Origin: Centrapalus pauciflorus
Taxonomy: Eukaryota > Streptophyta > Magnoliopsida > Asterales > Asteraceae
Direction: 5' to 3'
Length of the DNA: 64,000 nt
NCBI GenBank assembly: GCA_020465985.1
Contig: JAANYP010000760.1
Span: 310,001-374,000, forward strand
Shown here: one piece after another, positions 1 to 12,895 of the stretch
How positions within the stretch are numbered: the stretch's first letter is position 1
Layout: each line of letters begins with the position of its first letter
Made by a program: the position numbers and the translations under genes
The notes under the pieces: generated by a model
The model's database searches: none
The model's input: only the letters and a program-made list of their open reading frames with translations
What the model was told of the DNA's origin: nothing

Positions 1-774
1 GAAACAGGATGACCCGATCATCCACACTCGGGCTTGCATCAATAATCCATGACTATGGAAACTTCATATCTATGATTAATATCTTTTATATAAATCATGG
101 TTGAAAAAAAAAAACTTATTAATCCATAGTCATGAAAACTTTAAATCCATGAAGCTATAAAGTTTCATAACCACGTAAACCATTTTATAAATCAAAGCTT
201 GAAGGTAAAATAATGAAAAAAAAAAAAATCAACTTTAAAATATGATAATCAAGACAAGAAACCCAATTTTCTATCAATGGCTTCGAAAATTCTTGATAAA
301 AGCTTGTTGGTTTGGATAATTTGATGAAAAATCTAGGGTTTTAAAAAATCAAGTGTTTATGGTTCCGATAGTGAGGATATGTACGGTTCCTAAGAAAAAA
401 ATAGTGAGAGAATCATGGAAATTTTGCTTTTCAATTTAATTGACTTTTCAAATTTCGGTCTGGTTCCGGTAAAAACCGAACTAGGTGGAACTGAACTGTT
501 GGAACCGAAAACCGAATTAAAGAAATCATAGGAACCAATAAACCGACCCAAAAATAAACGGTCTGGTTCGGTTCACGCTTTTTTTTCTCATCAATACCTA
601 CAACCATCAATTAAAAAAAAACTACCCAAAATTATCATCAAATCTTTTTCTTTTCTACTTTTTGTATCTATTTCTTTTTGCGTTTTATACATGTATAAAA
701 CGTTACAACTAACAAGCAGGCTAAGCAGCTAGCTCGATAACGAGGCAATTCTAATGCATCAATTGCTTTGCCTA
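1..774. other. AT-rich flank beyond the STP gene
   Basis: This stretch has no coding signal. It holds repeats of a CATGA/TTTATAAATC type at 45-205 and a cluster of short degenerate CCGGTT/GAACCG motifs at about 455-580. Similar CCGGTT-rich DNA recurs at 4660-4990, 6580-6920 and 34640-35340. The last part (about 600-774) should contain the 3' UTR of the minus-strand gene that ends at 775. Confidence 0.5.
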
Positions 775-3700
775 TCACAGCTTATTTTCCGATATGATCT
801 TCTTCCAAAACCAGTGCCTTTGCCACAGCAACATCATCTCTTCGATCGGAACTCCTTTTGTTTCCGGCAGGAAAACATAGACGAAAATCGTCATTACAGT
901 AATCCATCCACCGAAGAAAAAGAATAGCCCGAATTTCAAACCGCAAAGGAGCGAAAGGAAAGACTGTGCTATGATGAATGTGAAGAACAGGTTGACCGCA
1001 ACCGTAATGCTTTGTCCTGCCGATCGTGTTTCTAACGGGAATATCTCGCTTGGCACCGTCCAACCGAGTGGGCCCCACGACCATCCGAACGCTGCCACGA
1101 AGAGACAAATGACAACCACCACCACGATTGAATAAGCCTCAGAGAGTTCTTGATTGTTGCCAAATTTAAGCCCCAATATCACACCCACAATTACCTTTAG
1201 AAACATAAAAAGGATCGTATTTTCAGTCGATTTTTGTTTTAGGAAACATAAGAATATGTTATAAGTTTATAATCAAAATGTGAATCTTTAGCAAGTTTTA
1301 CCTGACAAATGATCATTTGAATGCCTCCACCAATAAGCAGAACTCGTCGACCCAATTTATCGACTGTTGCTATAGACACAAGCGTAGAAAGAGCAAGAAC
1401 GGCTCCGGTCAACGCAGATGAGTAGAGAGAAGCGTTTCCTTTGAACCCCATACTTTGAAATAGTACGGGTGCGTAAAAGAGGATAGAATTTATCCCTGTG
1501 AGGATTTGAAACATGGGCATAAAGATCGCCATCACCAACTGTGGTCTGTTATTCGTTTTTAGAATATTCCTGAACGGATGTTTGATCGAGTTAGCCAACT
1601 CACTCGCGTCAACCATGTCTTCAAACTCAGCATCAACGTTTTGTGTACCTCGAATTCTTTCTAGAACTTTTCTCCCTTTTTCCTTTAATCCTTGTTCGAT
1701 CAAACTGTTTGGTGTCTCCGGAAGAAGTATGCCACCCACTGTCATTAAAACCGCAGGTGCAGCGGCTAGGCCAAGCGAGAGCCTCCATCCCCATCGGTCA
1801 AGCTTACTTGTTCCGTAGTTGATCATGTTTGCCGAGAAGATTCCGAGAGTGGTTGCTAACTGAAACATCATGTTTAAGCCTCCTCGGAGATGTGCAGGTG
1901 CCATTTCCGACAAATAGAGTGGTATTGCCTTTAGGAAACAGCAAGATTGTTAGTCCTGGCAAATTAAACCAATCGACTTATAACTCTACTCAACCCGTTT
2001 CAACCGGGACCCATTTCAACCCAAACTCAGTTCGACCAGTTATCGAATCCATTTTGCCACTGCCAATTGATACACATTTGGAAAGCTTAACTTAGGGCCT
2101 TGGGGATGTTTGTTTTTGAGTTTTTCAAAAATATTTTTTCTTTCTATGTTTTCTCAATCACTTTTATATCACAAGAACACTTCCACCACATTTGTTTACA
2201 AATCTGTGTTTGTTTCCTCAATTTCACTGATAAAACAAATAAGAAAAACATGTTTTCTTTCTCTACTTGACAACCAACTTACTACTATTTTTTTTTTTTT
2301 TGGCAAAAGTCGCAGGACTAAAAAACAAACACCCTTTAGCTAGAATGTTTCTTAGTAAAATCTATGTCTTGAAACATGCATTAGTACAATGTATGTTCGG
2401 CAGGTTGTCGAGTAACAAGGTAAAAGGATTATCAGATTTAGGATAGGTTAAACGAGTTGGGTCAGATTAGATTGATCATTGATCCATCAGTCCCATTTTT
2501 TTGTTATCTTTAACGTTATAGATGATTGATATACAAGGGTGGGTTCAATGGAAAACCTATATGCATCAGAAAACCCGGGAACCACTTTATAGCCATTGGA
2601 TCAGGTGATGCATCACGCGGGAATTTGGTGCATTTGTGGTGGTGCATGGAGGTTTTCCAGAGTTTTCCGATGCATGTTGGTTTAATGGTTTTCCATTGAA
2701 CCCCTCTTGATATACATATAATAGGATTACAAAAAACTAATCAAATAATTAAGACCAATTACACGCACAAATAAAAATTGTACATTCAGACATTCAGTAA
2801 TTTCTATTTTAGGAATCAGACAAGCGAAGTACCTGATTACCAAAGCCAATGCCAACTCCAAGCATGATTCGCCCTAGAAGAAGCATCGGAAAGTTGACTG
2901 CCGAGGCATTGAGTGCAGCACCCACAAGAAAACTGATTCCACCACAAACTATGCTGATCCGACGCCCATAATTTCGCGTAACAGGAGATGCAAACAGCGT
3001 TGCAACCAAGCCAGCCAGGTATAAAGACGACGTAAATGCTGCTAGGCCTTGATCGTTAAACTTGCAATAGTTACTTTCATGTGAATGCATCTTCTTTCGG
3101 TACACAGATGGGAAGAATTTTTTAAGGAATGCATCCATTGATGTCACCCCTCCTGCTTAAAGAATTCATCATTAGTACTATATATTACATTCATATAAAT
3201 ATTGGTGGATTAAAAATTTTTATAGGCATGTCCGCATGTGCTGTTATAGTAATCTAGTGGTTGGTGACATGAAATGAAACGAAGTTTCAAGATTAATTAA
3301 TTCTTGACGTATGTTCCTTAACCATGAGTTATATCATTTACCCTTTTTTTATTAGCAACTTATAGAATTAACATTGTAATATTCCTGATGAAGTTTATGC
3401 ACTAACCAAACAAAGTTATTATAAAGTATTTTTTTCCAAAAACTTTTTACACTACAAATTACAAAACACTACTTTTTCTGAAAGGTGGGAGCTACCCCTT
3501 TTTGTTTTTTCACATACAAAGTATCAATCAATCAATATACAAAAAGGCTAAAATGTAAGGTCGTTTGGTTCGCAGATTTCATTCTTTGGGATTTGCATTT
3601 TGTTAAAAGATTTACATTATGCAGCATTTGCATTTGTCAGGATTTTATCAAAAAATATGCATTACCTTATCGGAAAAGTTTGTTAATCTGAAAAATGCAA

Positions 3701-4439
3701 TCTGACTTGGATTTAAAATCCAAGGGAGACTGAGTTTTTGAATAACAAATAAGCAAAAGATTTAAGAAATTATGAGATTTTAAATTATTACTGAAATCTG
3801 CAACCAAATGCAGGATTTTAAATGCAAATCGAAGGGAATGCAGGAAATACGCGAAACCAAACGCCCCTTAACTTTCTTTATCATATGACCAATTTCAAAC
3901 CATTTTAGGTCGTAAAAATCCGTTCAAAGTATATTTAATAGCACACACCTCCCTAAATCGCTTTAGGGAGTCGTTTAATTAATACAATTTTTATAATCAT
4001 ATTCAATAGATTAATCATTTATGACATTTAATTTCCATATTTTTTAATATCAGCTGTAGTTAAAACTTACTGGTCATAACTAGTTTACAGAACCTACCAA
4101 ACGATTAATCAACAGATTGATTGTAACTCAAATTCTGGACAAAAAACTCACAGAAACCGAAAATTACAGATATGGATGATTATGATTTATGAAGCTCTGT
4201 TTTATTGTTAGAATTCAAATTGATTATTGAAACGGGTAATAATAAATTGAAAATAAATAAAAAATAGAGGAAATTGAAAGGAAATAAAAACCTGAAATTC
4301 CAATATCATAACCAAAGATTGATCCTCCAACAGCAGCAACAATGCAAGCAATAATAACATAAGCCGTAACTTTCCCTTGATATTCATCTGCTCTATCTTT
4401 TGCAACTCCTGCTGCTGCTAATGATGATCCTCCTGCCAT
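775..4439 (-). CDS. STP7-like: STP-family sugar/H+ symporter (STP7-like), 4 exons
   Basis: Exons on the minus strand are 4439-4292, 3152-2833, 1928-1302 and 1194-775. All three introns are GT-AG and the joined frame is open for 504 aa, the usual STP length. STPs are 12-helix major-facilitator proteins that import monosaccharides with protons across the plasma membrane. Visible family marks are FGYDIGISGG near residue 42, YGRR at 111-114, PETPNSL at 226-232, QILTGINSILFYAP at 297-310, a second GRR in KLGRR, and PETKG at 475-479. Cys79 and Cys449 match the pair that forms the lid disulfide in STP10. The N-terminus (MAGGSSLAA) and the C-terminus (HWFWKK) recall Arabidopsis STP7, reported to carry pentoses; that assignment is from memory. 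The start at 4439 is the only ATG in frame ahead of helix 1. Its leader is rich in CT. Introns 1 and 2 each carry a MITE. Confidence 0.95.
2536..2706. mobile_element. 171-bp MULE-type MITE in STP intron 2
   Basis: The ends are inverted: GGGTTCAATGGAAAACC at 2541-2557 and its reverse complement at 2687-2703. The element is flanked on both sides by the same 10 bp, TTGATATACA (2526-2535 and 2707-2716). A 9-11 bp target-site duplication is the mark of Mutator-like elements. It lies between exons 2 and 3 of the STP gene and has no coding capacity. Confidence 0.88.
3559..3868. mobile_element. Tourist-like (PIF/Harbinger) MITE in STP intron 1
   Basis: About 310 bp with inverted ends of the form CGTTTGGTTCGC (left, 3562 on) and GCGAAACCAAACGCCCC (right, to 3867). 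TAA lies on both sides (3556-3558 and 3869-3871), which fits the 3-bp TWA duplication of PIF/Harbinger elements. A related copy is at 24295-24571. It lies within the first intron of the STP gene. Confidence 0.65.
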
Positions 4440-4570
4440 CTTCCTCTTTCTCTCTCTCTCACACACTACACACACTGAGAGAGAAAGAACTGAAGGACGT
4501 GTTTTAGAGAGAGAGAGAGAAATTAAAGAAAAGAGACTCAATTTCTTATTTGTAATTATTATTACATTAA
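4440..4570 (-). promoter_or_regulatory. CT-rich leader and proximal promoter of the STP gene
   Basis: Read on the minus strand, the 5' leader contains two CT-repeat runs (GA-rich in the plus sequence at 4447-4487 and 4506-4522). Such runs are common in plant 5' UTRs. No convincing TATA box could be fixed. The tandemly repeated DNA begins only about 130 bp upstream of the start codon. Confidence 0.4.
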
Positions 4571-4571
4571 A

Positions 4572-6498
4572 ATGGTTGCGACTTTCTCTTTGTTGACGTA
4601 CGTTGGATAAGGGTCCTAGAAATTAATAAGTGCTTAATTTAGACGTGTTATATTTTAGTCCGGAGGAGGTCACATACCAGTATTTTTTCAGACCAGTTCT
4701 TGTTAGATCAGTCTTTTTACAAACCAGTCCTAGGTGGTTCTGGTCCTCCCGGACTTGATCCGGTGTATTTCAACTTGGTCCCGGTCCTGTCCAACCCAGA
4801 CTTTCGATTTATTTGGGTTTTTTTCCGGTTCGGGTTTTCGGGTTCGATTTTTCCTGTTGTGCTATTTCCCAAGTCGTTTCCGAAGTTAGTTATGTTTCAT
4901 CGTTTTCTAGATTCGGTTCAGATTTTTCAAAACCTCTTGTTTTGTTCTTTTTTTATTTCGAGTAGATTTTTTTCAATTTGTTTTTAAGGCACGCAAGATG
5001 TCCATTAATCAATAGTTTTTAAATATAATACAAAAATATTATTGTAAAAGAGGCCTTTTATACATCAAAATTATAATGTTCACTAATATTTACTATGATA
5101 AACATAAAAACTTATACAAAATTTAAAATAAGTTGTAAGAGTGAAAAGATGGTACGTGATGTCTCTACAGATGTATGATAACTGAAATTGCAAATGCTTC
5201 CACAATTCAACTTTCATATCTTGAAGTATCAGAATTATTCAAGTTTTGCTTTGATTATACCAACCATATTTTGTCCTAACAATAGTAGAAATTTCCAAAT
5301 AGCAAAGTTGCAATAAAATTTTCAATCCTTAATCAGTGAATCAATAATCACCAACAACATTATAGTAAAATAAAATGATATCCATTAATTAAAATATAAA
5401 ACAACAAACCTGCTACTGCTACTTCTAAAAATCGAAAATGCAATTTCCGGTATAGAAAAAATAAAAAATTCGTCTACTATGGAACGAGAAATCAAATATC
5501 AAAATTGAACTTTAGTTTTGTTTGAACGTACGAGGAGGAAAGAAATCAATTTCAATTTGGTTATCTATTTATGTCAATCTGATATCTAAGTTTGAACATT
5601 AAATTTACAGTCTTATAAAGAAGAGTCGATGCTAGCCTCCTTGTGAAAGTCAAACGTCGCTCAATCGCTCTTTCCCTTGGCCTCGTTGAACTCAATCGTT
5701 GGTTCTTCATTATTTATGTGTGTGTCCCAATGTAGTTTGCGTGGATTTTCTTTCAACCGACTCCCAATAAATCTCCTCAATAGGCTTAATATTTGATAGA
5801 CAAACGTATTTTTTGGGCTCACAATATATATACATACACATAGGTTTTTTTGGAGGCCCTAGTGATATTGAGGCCCTGTGCAAGGGCCCAATCTGCCCCT
5901 CCCTAAAACCGGGCCTGCCTTTTGGTTTTTTCGACCAATCAGTTTAATAAAAATCATAAAAATATATCATTAAAAATTATAAACATAATTACAATTTACA
6001 GAAATAAAATAATTACAATTAATATAAAAATAACTTGAAAGAACATTTATAAATGAAATTACATGTGTAGAAAAAAAACGATTACATGATTTAGTTCATA
6101 CTTTTACAGAAAATTGGTAGGCAACTTTCAAAAAATAAGTGTTACCTGTATATATATACATATGTGTGTTTTGTATATGTGTGCTTTTAGGTAGGGTGTA
6201 ATCGAGATGAGTGTTACCAAGCTCGAACTCAACAATAGAACTCGAGGTCAATCGAGCCATATTTTTGAGACTTGAGCTCGATTCGATATCTACTCAATAC
6301 TATCGAGCTCGGCTCGACTCAACTCAATTAAATTCGGGATAAAAAAAATCGAAATATAAATAAAAAATATTCAATCTAATTTTATCTCAACAACAAGTAA
6401 GAATGATAAAAATATAAGAATGTAATTTTAAGTTTAGGATTATATTATTTGTTTTATGTAATAATGATAAAAATATAATATTACAAAGTTTAATATAA
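4572..6498. repeat. Tandem duplication, copy 1 (interrupted)
   Basis: Copy 1 starts at ATGGTTGCGACTTTCTC (4572) and copy 2 starts with the same sequence at 6499. The first part (4572-4994, CCGGTT-rich, ending GGCACGC) matches 6499-6920. The second part (about 5920-6498) matches about 6930-7515. Copy 1 carries some 925 bp (4995-5919) that copy 2 lacks. That extra block ends in a GGCCC-rich stretch like the ends of the hAT elements further along, but no clean duplication bounds it. Confidence 0.75.
6192..6498. mobile_element. Truncated GAGCTC-rich MITE-like element
   Basis: The left end TAGGGTGTAATCGAGATGAG is present but the right end (a CTCGTTTACACCCTA type) is missing. The sequence stops at the tandem-duplication junction. 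Full relatives are at 7188-7674 and 8137-8603. Confidence 0.6.
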
Positions 6499-7515
6499 AT
6501 GGTTGCGACTTTCTCTTTGTTGACGTTGGATGAGGGTCCTAGAAATAAATAAGTGTTTGATTTAGACGTGAACATATTTCAGTCCAGAACAGTTCACAGA
6601 CCAGTATTTTTTGGACCAGTTCTTGTTAGATCAGTCTTTTTTCAAACTAGTCCTAGGTGGTCCCGGACTTGATCCGGTTTTTTTTTCAACTTGGTCCCGA
6701 TTCAGTCCAACCCAGACTTTCGATTTATTTGGGTTTTTCCGGTTCGGGTTTTCGGGTCCGATTTTTCCTGTTCTGCTATTTCCCAAGTCGTTTCCTAAGT
6801 TGGTTATGTTTATTCGTTTTTTAGATTCAATTTTATGATTCGGTTCAGATTTTTCAAAACCTCTTGTTTTGTTCTTTTTTATTTCGAATTGATTTTTTTC
6901 AATTTGTTTTTAAGGCACGCTAATACCCTTTGGTTTTTTGGATCAATCAGTTTAATAAACCTCATACTAATATATTATTAAAATTTATAAACATAATTAC
7001 AATTTACAGAAATAAAATAATTACAATTAATATAAAATAACTTGAAAGAACATTTATAAATGAAATTACATGTGTAGAAAAAACGGTTTAGTTCATACTT
7101 TACAGAAAATTGGTAGACAACTTTCAAAAAATATAAGTATCGCCTGTATATATATACATATGTGTGTTTTGTATATGTGTGCTTTTAGGGAGGGGTGTAA
7201 TCGAGCCGAGTGTCACCAAGCTCGAACTCAAACTCAACAATAAAACTCGAGCTTGAAACTCAACTCAAGCTTGATCGAGCCTTAATTTTGAGACTTGAGC
7301 TCGACTCGATAACTACTCAATACTATCGAGCTCGACTCGACTCCATTAAATTCGGGATAAAAGAAATCGAAATATAAATACAAAATATTTAATTAAATTT
7401 TATCCCAACAACAAGCAAGAATGATAAAAATATAATAATGTAATTTTAAGTTTAGGATTATATAGTTTGCTTTATGTAATAATGATAAAAATATAATATT
7501 ACAAAGTTGAATGGT
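6499..7515. repeat. Tandem duplication, copy 2
   Basis: Second copy of the 4572-6498 unit without the 925-bp insert. Shared landmarks are TTAAGGCACGC (4985 on and 6910 on), a TATATATACATATGTGTG stretch (6150 and 7150), and the start of a GAGCTC-rich element. In copy 1 that element is cut at 6498 by the duplication junction. In copy 2 it runs on to its full end near 7674. Confidence 0.75.
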
Positions 7516-7674
7516 AAAAAAGTTAATATGTAAACTTAGGCTCGTGAACCTATTGAGTACGCTATTTTAATACTCAAGCTCGACTCGATTACTACTCGAG
7601 TAGCTCGAGCTCGAGTCGATTTTAAGTCAATCACGAGTAGTTCACGAGTTGTCTCGTCTCGTTTACATCCCTAT
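7188..7674. mobile_element. GAGCTC-rich MITE-like element
   Basis: The left end reads AGGGGTGTAATCGAGCCGAG and the right end CTCGTCTCGTTTACATCCCTA, which are inverted relatives. Short GAGCTCGA/TCGAGCTC motifs fill both arms, with an AT-rich core that reads GATAAAAATATAATATTACA. No ORF. It belongs to the same family as the elements at 8137, 33730, 51691, 55421 and 55702. Confidence 0.65.
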
Positions 7675-8136
7675 TAATTTTCAAAACGTTTCAGCACTTT
7701 TTCAAAAATAAATCCAAACACAATCTAATCATCATGCATAGTTCCCCATCTTTATATTTGTTGTTACATTTTTGGAATTTTTTATTAGTTTGTTATTTTT
7801 TATTTAGGTAAAACATATAGTTTGATATCTACGATATAAAATTGATTAAAATAAATATCTTTTAATGAATTTTTCTTTTTCACCAATTGTCTTTAAAAAA
7901 TGTTAATGAGACTAATTGTTATTACATCCTTAAAGAGTATATTAATATGATCACATCCTTGAAGTCAAGAATTGTTCATTGATTGATACGTTTGTCTAAC
8001 ACATCACATGTGTTGGGCAACATTACAATTTAATAATTTTTGGGATTCTAACTCAATAGTTATGTTTAAAAATACGAGTGTGTTGCTATATGCACACTCC
8101 CCAAATCCTCCAATTATGCTAATTGTACATCCCCTC

Positions 8137-8603
8137 TAGGGTGTAATCGAGACGAGTTGAGTATCATCAAGCTCGAGCTCGAACTCGACAATAAAACTCG
8201 AGCTCCACTCGATAAACTACTTGATACTATCGAGCTCGACTCGATTAAATTCGGGATAAAGGAATTGAAATATAAATACAAAATATTCCATCTAACTTTA
8301 TCCCAACAACAAGCAAGCAGGGTAAAAATATAAAAATGTAATGTTAGGTTTAAGATTATAAAGTTTGATTTATATAAAAGTGATAAAAATATAATATTAC
8401 AAAGTTAAAAGGTAAAAATGTAAACTTGTAAACCTAAGCTCGATTAGGCTCGCCTATCGAACAGGCTTTTTTAATACTCGAGCTCGACTCGAATACTACT
8501 CAAGTAGCTCGAGCTCGGCTTGGTTAACAGCGAGTCGATTTCGAGTTTTCTACGAGTCGACCCCGAGTAGCTCACGAGTTGTCTCGTCTCGTTTACACCC
8601 TTA
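8137..8603. mobile_element. GAGCTC-rich MITE-like element
   Basis: Left end TAGGGTGTAATCGAGACGAG and right end CTCGTCTCGTTTACACCCTTA. The core is closely like that of 7188-7674. TA is present at both outer edges, so a TA target is possible, but the superfamily is not settled. Confidence 0.65.
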
Positions 8604-9909
8604 ATCCCCTCCTTATTAATTACTTGATTACTGGTATGGATTCCACAAATGTCACATTAATATATTATTTTTTTTAATTTTTAAAAATCTGAGACCCACG
8701 TATACCTATCTACTTTTTAAATAAAAGTAAATAAAATCGACACCTACATAAAAATAAGCCTCATCAAGCCATATAAAAACACATACGTATCCTTCAAAAA
8801 ACAAGTGCCCTTAAGTAATTAAAGTCTACATTAGTGAAACCCATTAACTCATTTAAAGAATCTTTAAGTTCGTTAAACTTGTTAGATTAAAGTATTAACT
8901 TAACAACAAATGCCGTGTTTCTCTATTTTTGCACTAAATATGTTATTTTTCGATCGTAAAATCTATGGGTGTCAATATTAACTCATTCAAGTAAACGAGT
9001 CGACGATCAAAAGACAAAAAATTATCATAAATTTTTAGATTTTTTTCAAAAAACAATTTGTTTAATACATCATTTTCTAAAATTTTAATTTAAAAAAAAA
9101 TATGTTCGAACTTTGTTTTTTACTACGAATCGTTTTGATCATTTCGTCTGTTTAACTAATTGGGTCGAAATTGACATCTCTAATAAAATTATGGGTTTAA
9201 ATACAAAAACTTGAGTTTTTTTAAATTAAAAATTGTTGAAATATTTTATTCTCAAATTAGAAAGAAGCTATGGATATAAAAACGTTTCTTTTTAAATTAA
9301 TAAAAAGTAAGAAAAAAAAAGTACTTGTTATGAATCATTGTCAATTGTCGTGTCGTGGTCATAGGAATTTCGGTTATATTGAATTTATTGTGACCTATTG
9401 GACGATATGCAGCGATGCCCAATGATTTGGGTGTGTACAACTTTTCTTTTTAGTCACATGAAAATTATGATAATATAATTTTAAGTAGAATTTCAAACTT
9501 AAACTTAAGTAATAAAATATTATTGTTATATTATGATATATCTTTTTAATTTTAAATTTTCTTATTAAAATTTTCTAATATTATATTATATATATTAATA
9601 TATTTTCTGATATTATATTATATCATATTCTTTTTATAATATTTTATATATACTTTTGAAGTTGTTTTATTTTTTACTTTTATATGTCTATATTTTTATA
9701 ATATATCATATATTCATTAATACAGTATCTAAATTTTATTACATCTGCTTATTGAAATATATTTTTGTTCGAAAAAAATCTATATTATTAGTTTTTCTGC
9801 TTTCAAATATTAATATTATTATGTTGTTATTTATTATTTTTACTTATCATGTTAGATTTTTATGATGTCTTATATTTTCAATTTTTATTTTCAGCCAATT
9901 GCTAAAAGT
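8604..9909. other. AT-rich intergenic DNA, nothing recognised
   Basis: Very AT-rich. The only open frames are chance ones in poly(A/T)-rich sequence (for example 9656-9865). No repeat boundary, RNA gene or coding signal was found. Confidence 0.5.
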
Positions 9910-10148
9910 GATAACTTCATGTTTTTTAGCATGTATAGCAACATTATTTATTTTTTTATTATTAATGACATCAACGTTTATATTTTTTACCGTTTACAAC
10001 AAAAAGTTAAAAAAGTATCGCATGAAATGATAATTTCATGTTTTTTTAGCATTTATAGCAACATTATTTATTTTTATTATTAATGACATCAACGTTTATG
10101 TTTTTTTTTGCCGTTTACAGCAAAAAGTTAGAAAAGTATCGCATGAAC
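9910..10148. repeat. Two tandem units of about 119 bp
   Basis: GATAACTTCATGTTTTTTAG begins at 9910 and GATAATTTCATGTTTTTTTA at 10029. Both units run through TATAGCAACATTATTTATTT and ATGACATCAACGTTTAT to AAAAAGTATCGCATGAA. The copies differ by small changes in T-run length and a few substitutions. Confidence 0.8.
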
Positions 10149-11852
10149 GATAAGAAAAAAAAATACAAAAGTGAATGTTATTAATGATACAAAATATAGA
10201 AGTTGGTATTAATTATAAAAAACAAAAATTGATATTATTAATGACAAAAATAAATAATATTGTTATATTAAAAAATAAAATGTTGTTGCTATTTTTAGCA
10301 ATTAATCATAAATTTTCATTATAAAAAATATTACTTTTTAACTTGTTGCAATGCTGAAATACCCACTACTTTTATAACTAATACCACGTAGCATAACATA
10401 TCCATGTCATCGATCATACCACAAGATAAATATAGTCTAGTTTACGCCAGAAGTCAACCAGATTGACATGTAGGCCGTCACGACTAGACAGAATCCTACA
10501 CCAACTAATTAGTCTAGTTAACCACCATATTTGGTTATATGTAGAGTTATCCAAAAGTCAGTGAATAGACCGAACTCCCAAAAAGATATAGCCTACAACA
10601 ATCTATTACCTACGAATCAGTATGGTGTGTCTCTACTAGGGCCACCTACTGTTCTATCCTTGAGATGACTATTCGAGATGCACAACTTTAAAAGAAATGA
10701 GTGCCAACTATGAAAGGTGGTTAGGTGGTGAGTTAATGAATAAAACAATTGTAATGTATATTATAAAATCTCATGCAACAAATTTAGCACATTTATACAA
10801 TATAACAACATAAGAGTATGAACTCTAGTGTATCAGAGAACGACCCAGATAGCCTAAGTAGACTGAAGAGGCCTCTCTGTACAACTAAATAACAAAACAA
10901 CAATCATCATGCTCTATAATGTGCTACTGTGTGCAATAATTATTTAAAGGAATCCATGAGGGATTCGTTTAGTTCTCAAAATGCTATTTTACAGAATACA
11001 ACTAGTTCACCGAGTGTGCATCTCTAAAAGAGGGTTCTTGTAACTTAGTTGGAACACTGCTACTACTAATTATACCAACTACAGCCTCGCCCGATCTCCA
11101 GGTTCACTACTGGCTCCTAACAACATATAACACAATCTATACATATATGCTACATTAATAACTTAACTAAAACAACATAATCCAGTCGCACTGGTCTACT
11201 GATCGTATGGCTAAGATGTGATCGTGCTTATCAGTGGCGGGCTAGGTGATCTCGGCCACGATGGCCCATCGCTTGTAAGCTAAACATGGTCGTACTCATC
11301 TAGTCGCGATCGAGCTCATTGCACTCATCACATCTCATTCGAGACTGACTACGAGATCTATTAACCGCCGTAAGAGGATTGCGGGTGCGTTTGCGACGAG
11401 ACAAATGGGGTTCTTTGCTCTATTTCTATTAAATCCAAGGAGTTAACTCCCAATTCGAAACCTAAGTACACAAAAGTTTATAATTCACCAAAACATTACT
11501 AAAACCAACTTTATAACAATTGGAATCAATATATGTTAATCAACTAACCATTGCTTGATGCTTTACTTGACTTTGAATATGATCAAAATATGAAGATGGG
11601 TGGAAGAAGAAGAACCTTAAGAAGATGATAGAAACTTCAATTCCAATGCTATGGTTGCTTCTATAGTCTTCCTTTCTCTGTATGCAAGCACACGTTTTGT
11701 TTATGGTTTGGAAGAAAACGGGACAAGCAAGATGGTTGAACTATATGCGTTAGGCGGCGACTTTAAACGGGTATAATACCCAATACCCGCTAAATTAATA
11801 ATTTTTCTTCAATTAAATCTAAATTAATTACTTATGTCACTAACATAATATC
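10149..11852. other. Unassigned mid-GC stretch, probably decayed repeat
   Basis: From about 10380 to 11800 the base composition is more balanced than around it, yet all frames are closed. No long terminal repeat, inverted end or gene homology was recognised. It reads as an old retroelement or intron-like remnant. The call is weak. Confidence 0.3.
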
Positions 11853-12793
11853 CAGTGGCGGATGCAGAAAAAGTCATCGTTGGGGGCACAATTTAAAAAG
11901 GTGTTTACTGGTTGGTTTTTCACGATTCATTAAAAATCAGCCGAGTTTGATATGAGAGTTTTTCAATTGAAAACTATTAAAAAGTTTTGGAGAAATTTTG
12001 AAGATAATAGGCTGAATTTATTATTGAAGTGAATCAGTATTTAGAAATGAATGAATAGAATGCTAACTAACTAACTATGAATTTGAACTAAAGTCATCCA
12101 TCTCTAACAAAAACAATATTGGATTTTTTTGTTTGCTTTCATAAGAAAACAAAAAATTGTAGTATTTCTATTGACCTTTTTCTATTAGAATAATTGTGTG
12201 ATTTTTTGAATAAACACATTATAGCATCCTAACTTTCAAATAGGATTGTTTACGAAATAATAACTATATTTTTTGGATGAACTTATACATTAGAAATAAT
12301 AATTATGAAGCCAATGAGTTTATAATTAAGACAAATCATAATTATGAACTACAAATTGTAAAAAGGTAATGTTTTAATTAGAAATAGAGAAACAATTTAC
12401 AAAGTTCATAATAATTAAATTATTGATAACACCTAGAACTTGAAGATATTATAATTAATATTTAGTTATGTAAATTAGTTGTATTTTATAGTTAATAAAT
12501 TAAGTTTTAAATATGTTAGTGGACTACATCAAATAAGATGATGATTAGTATTATATATAAAAACAAATAGTGGTGGACCCCATTCTTCTCATCACTCTCC
12601 TTTCTCCCTCATTCTTTCACTATAAAACTAAAAAGCCAAATTGCATGAAATAGCAAGTTACTTACGTCTTTTTTCTTATTAGAGTATTTTACTTTATTTT
12701 GTATCATTAATTGTATCCTACTAACCTTAACTTGTCATTTAATGCAACATGATGTACGTAAGCGGTTGTTCATTCCATTTAGCCGGTTCCCAC

Positions 12794-12802
12794 TTCATTT
12801 GT

Positions 12803-12849
<47 letters not shown>
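12794..12849. repeat. (GA)n microsatellite
   Basis: An almost pure GA run inside the Pack-MULE, just ahead of the GC-rich block. CT/GA runs are common in plant 5' UTRs, so it may have been picked up with the captured gene fragment. Confidence 0.85.
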
Positions 12850-12851
<2 letters not shown>

Positions 12852-12895
12852 TGCAAGAGAGAAAGAAGCGGAGGTCATCACCATCGCTTGGTCGG

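Noticed and set aside
782..1108. Minus-strand 108-codon frame
   Set aside because: Out-of-frame shadow of STP exon 4; the other frame carries PETKG and the splice-consistent protein.
9656..10083. Two adjoining frames of 69 and 73 codons
   Set aside because: Their Phe/Ile/Tyr/Leu-rich products come from AT-only sequence and run into a tandem repeat.
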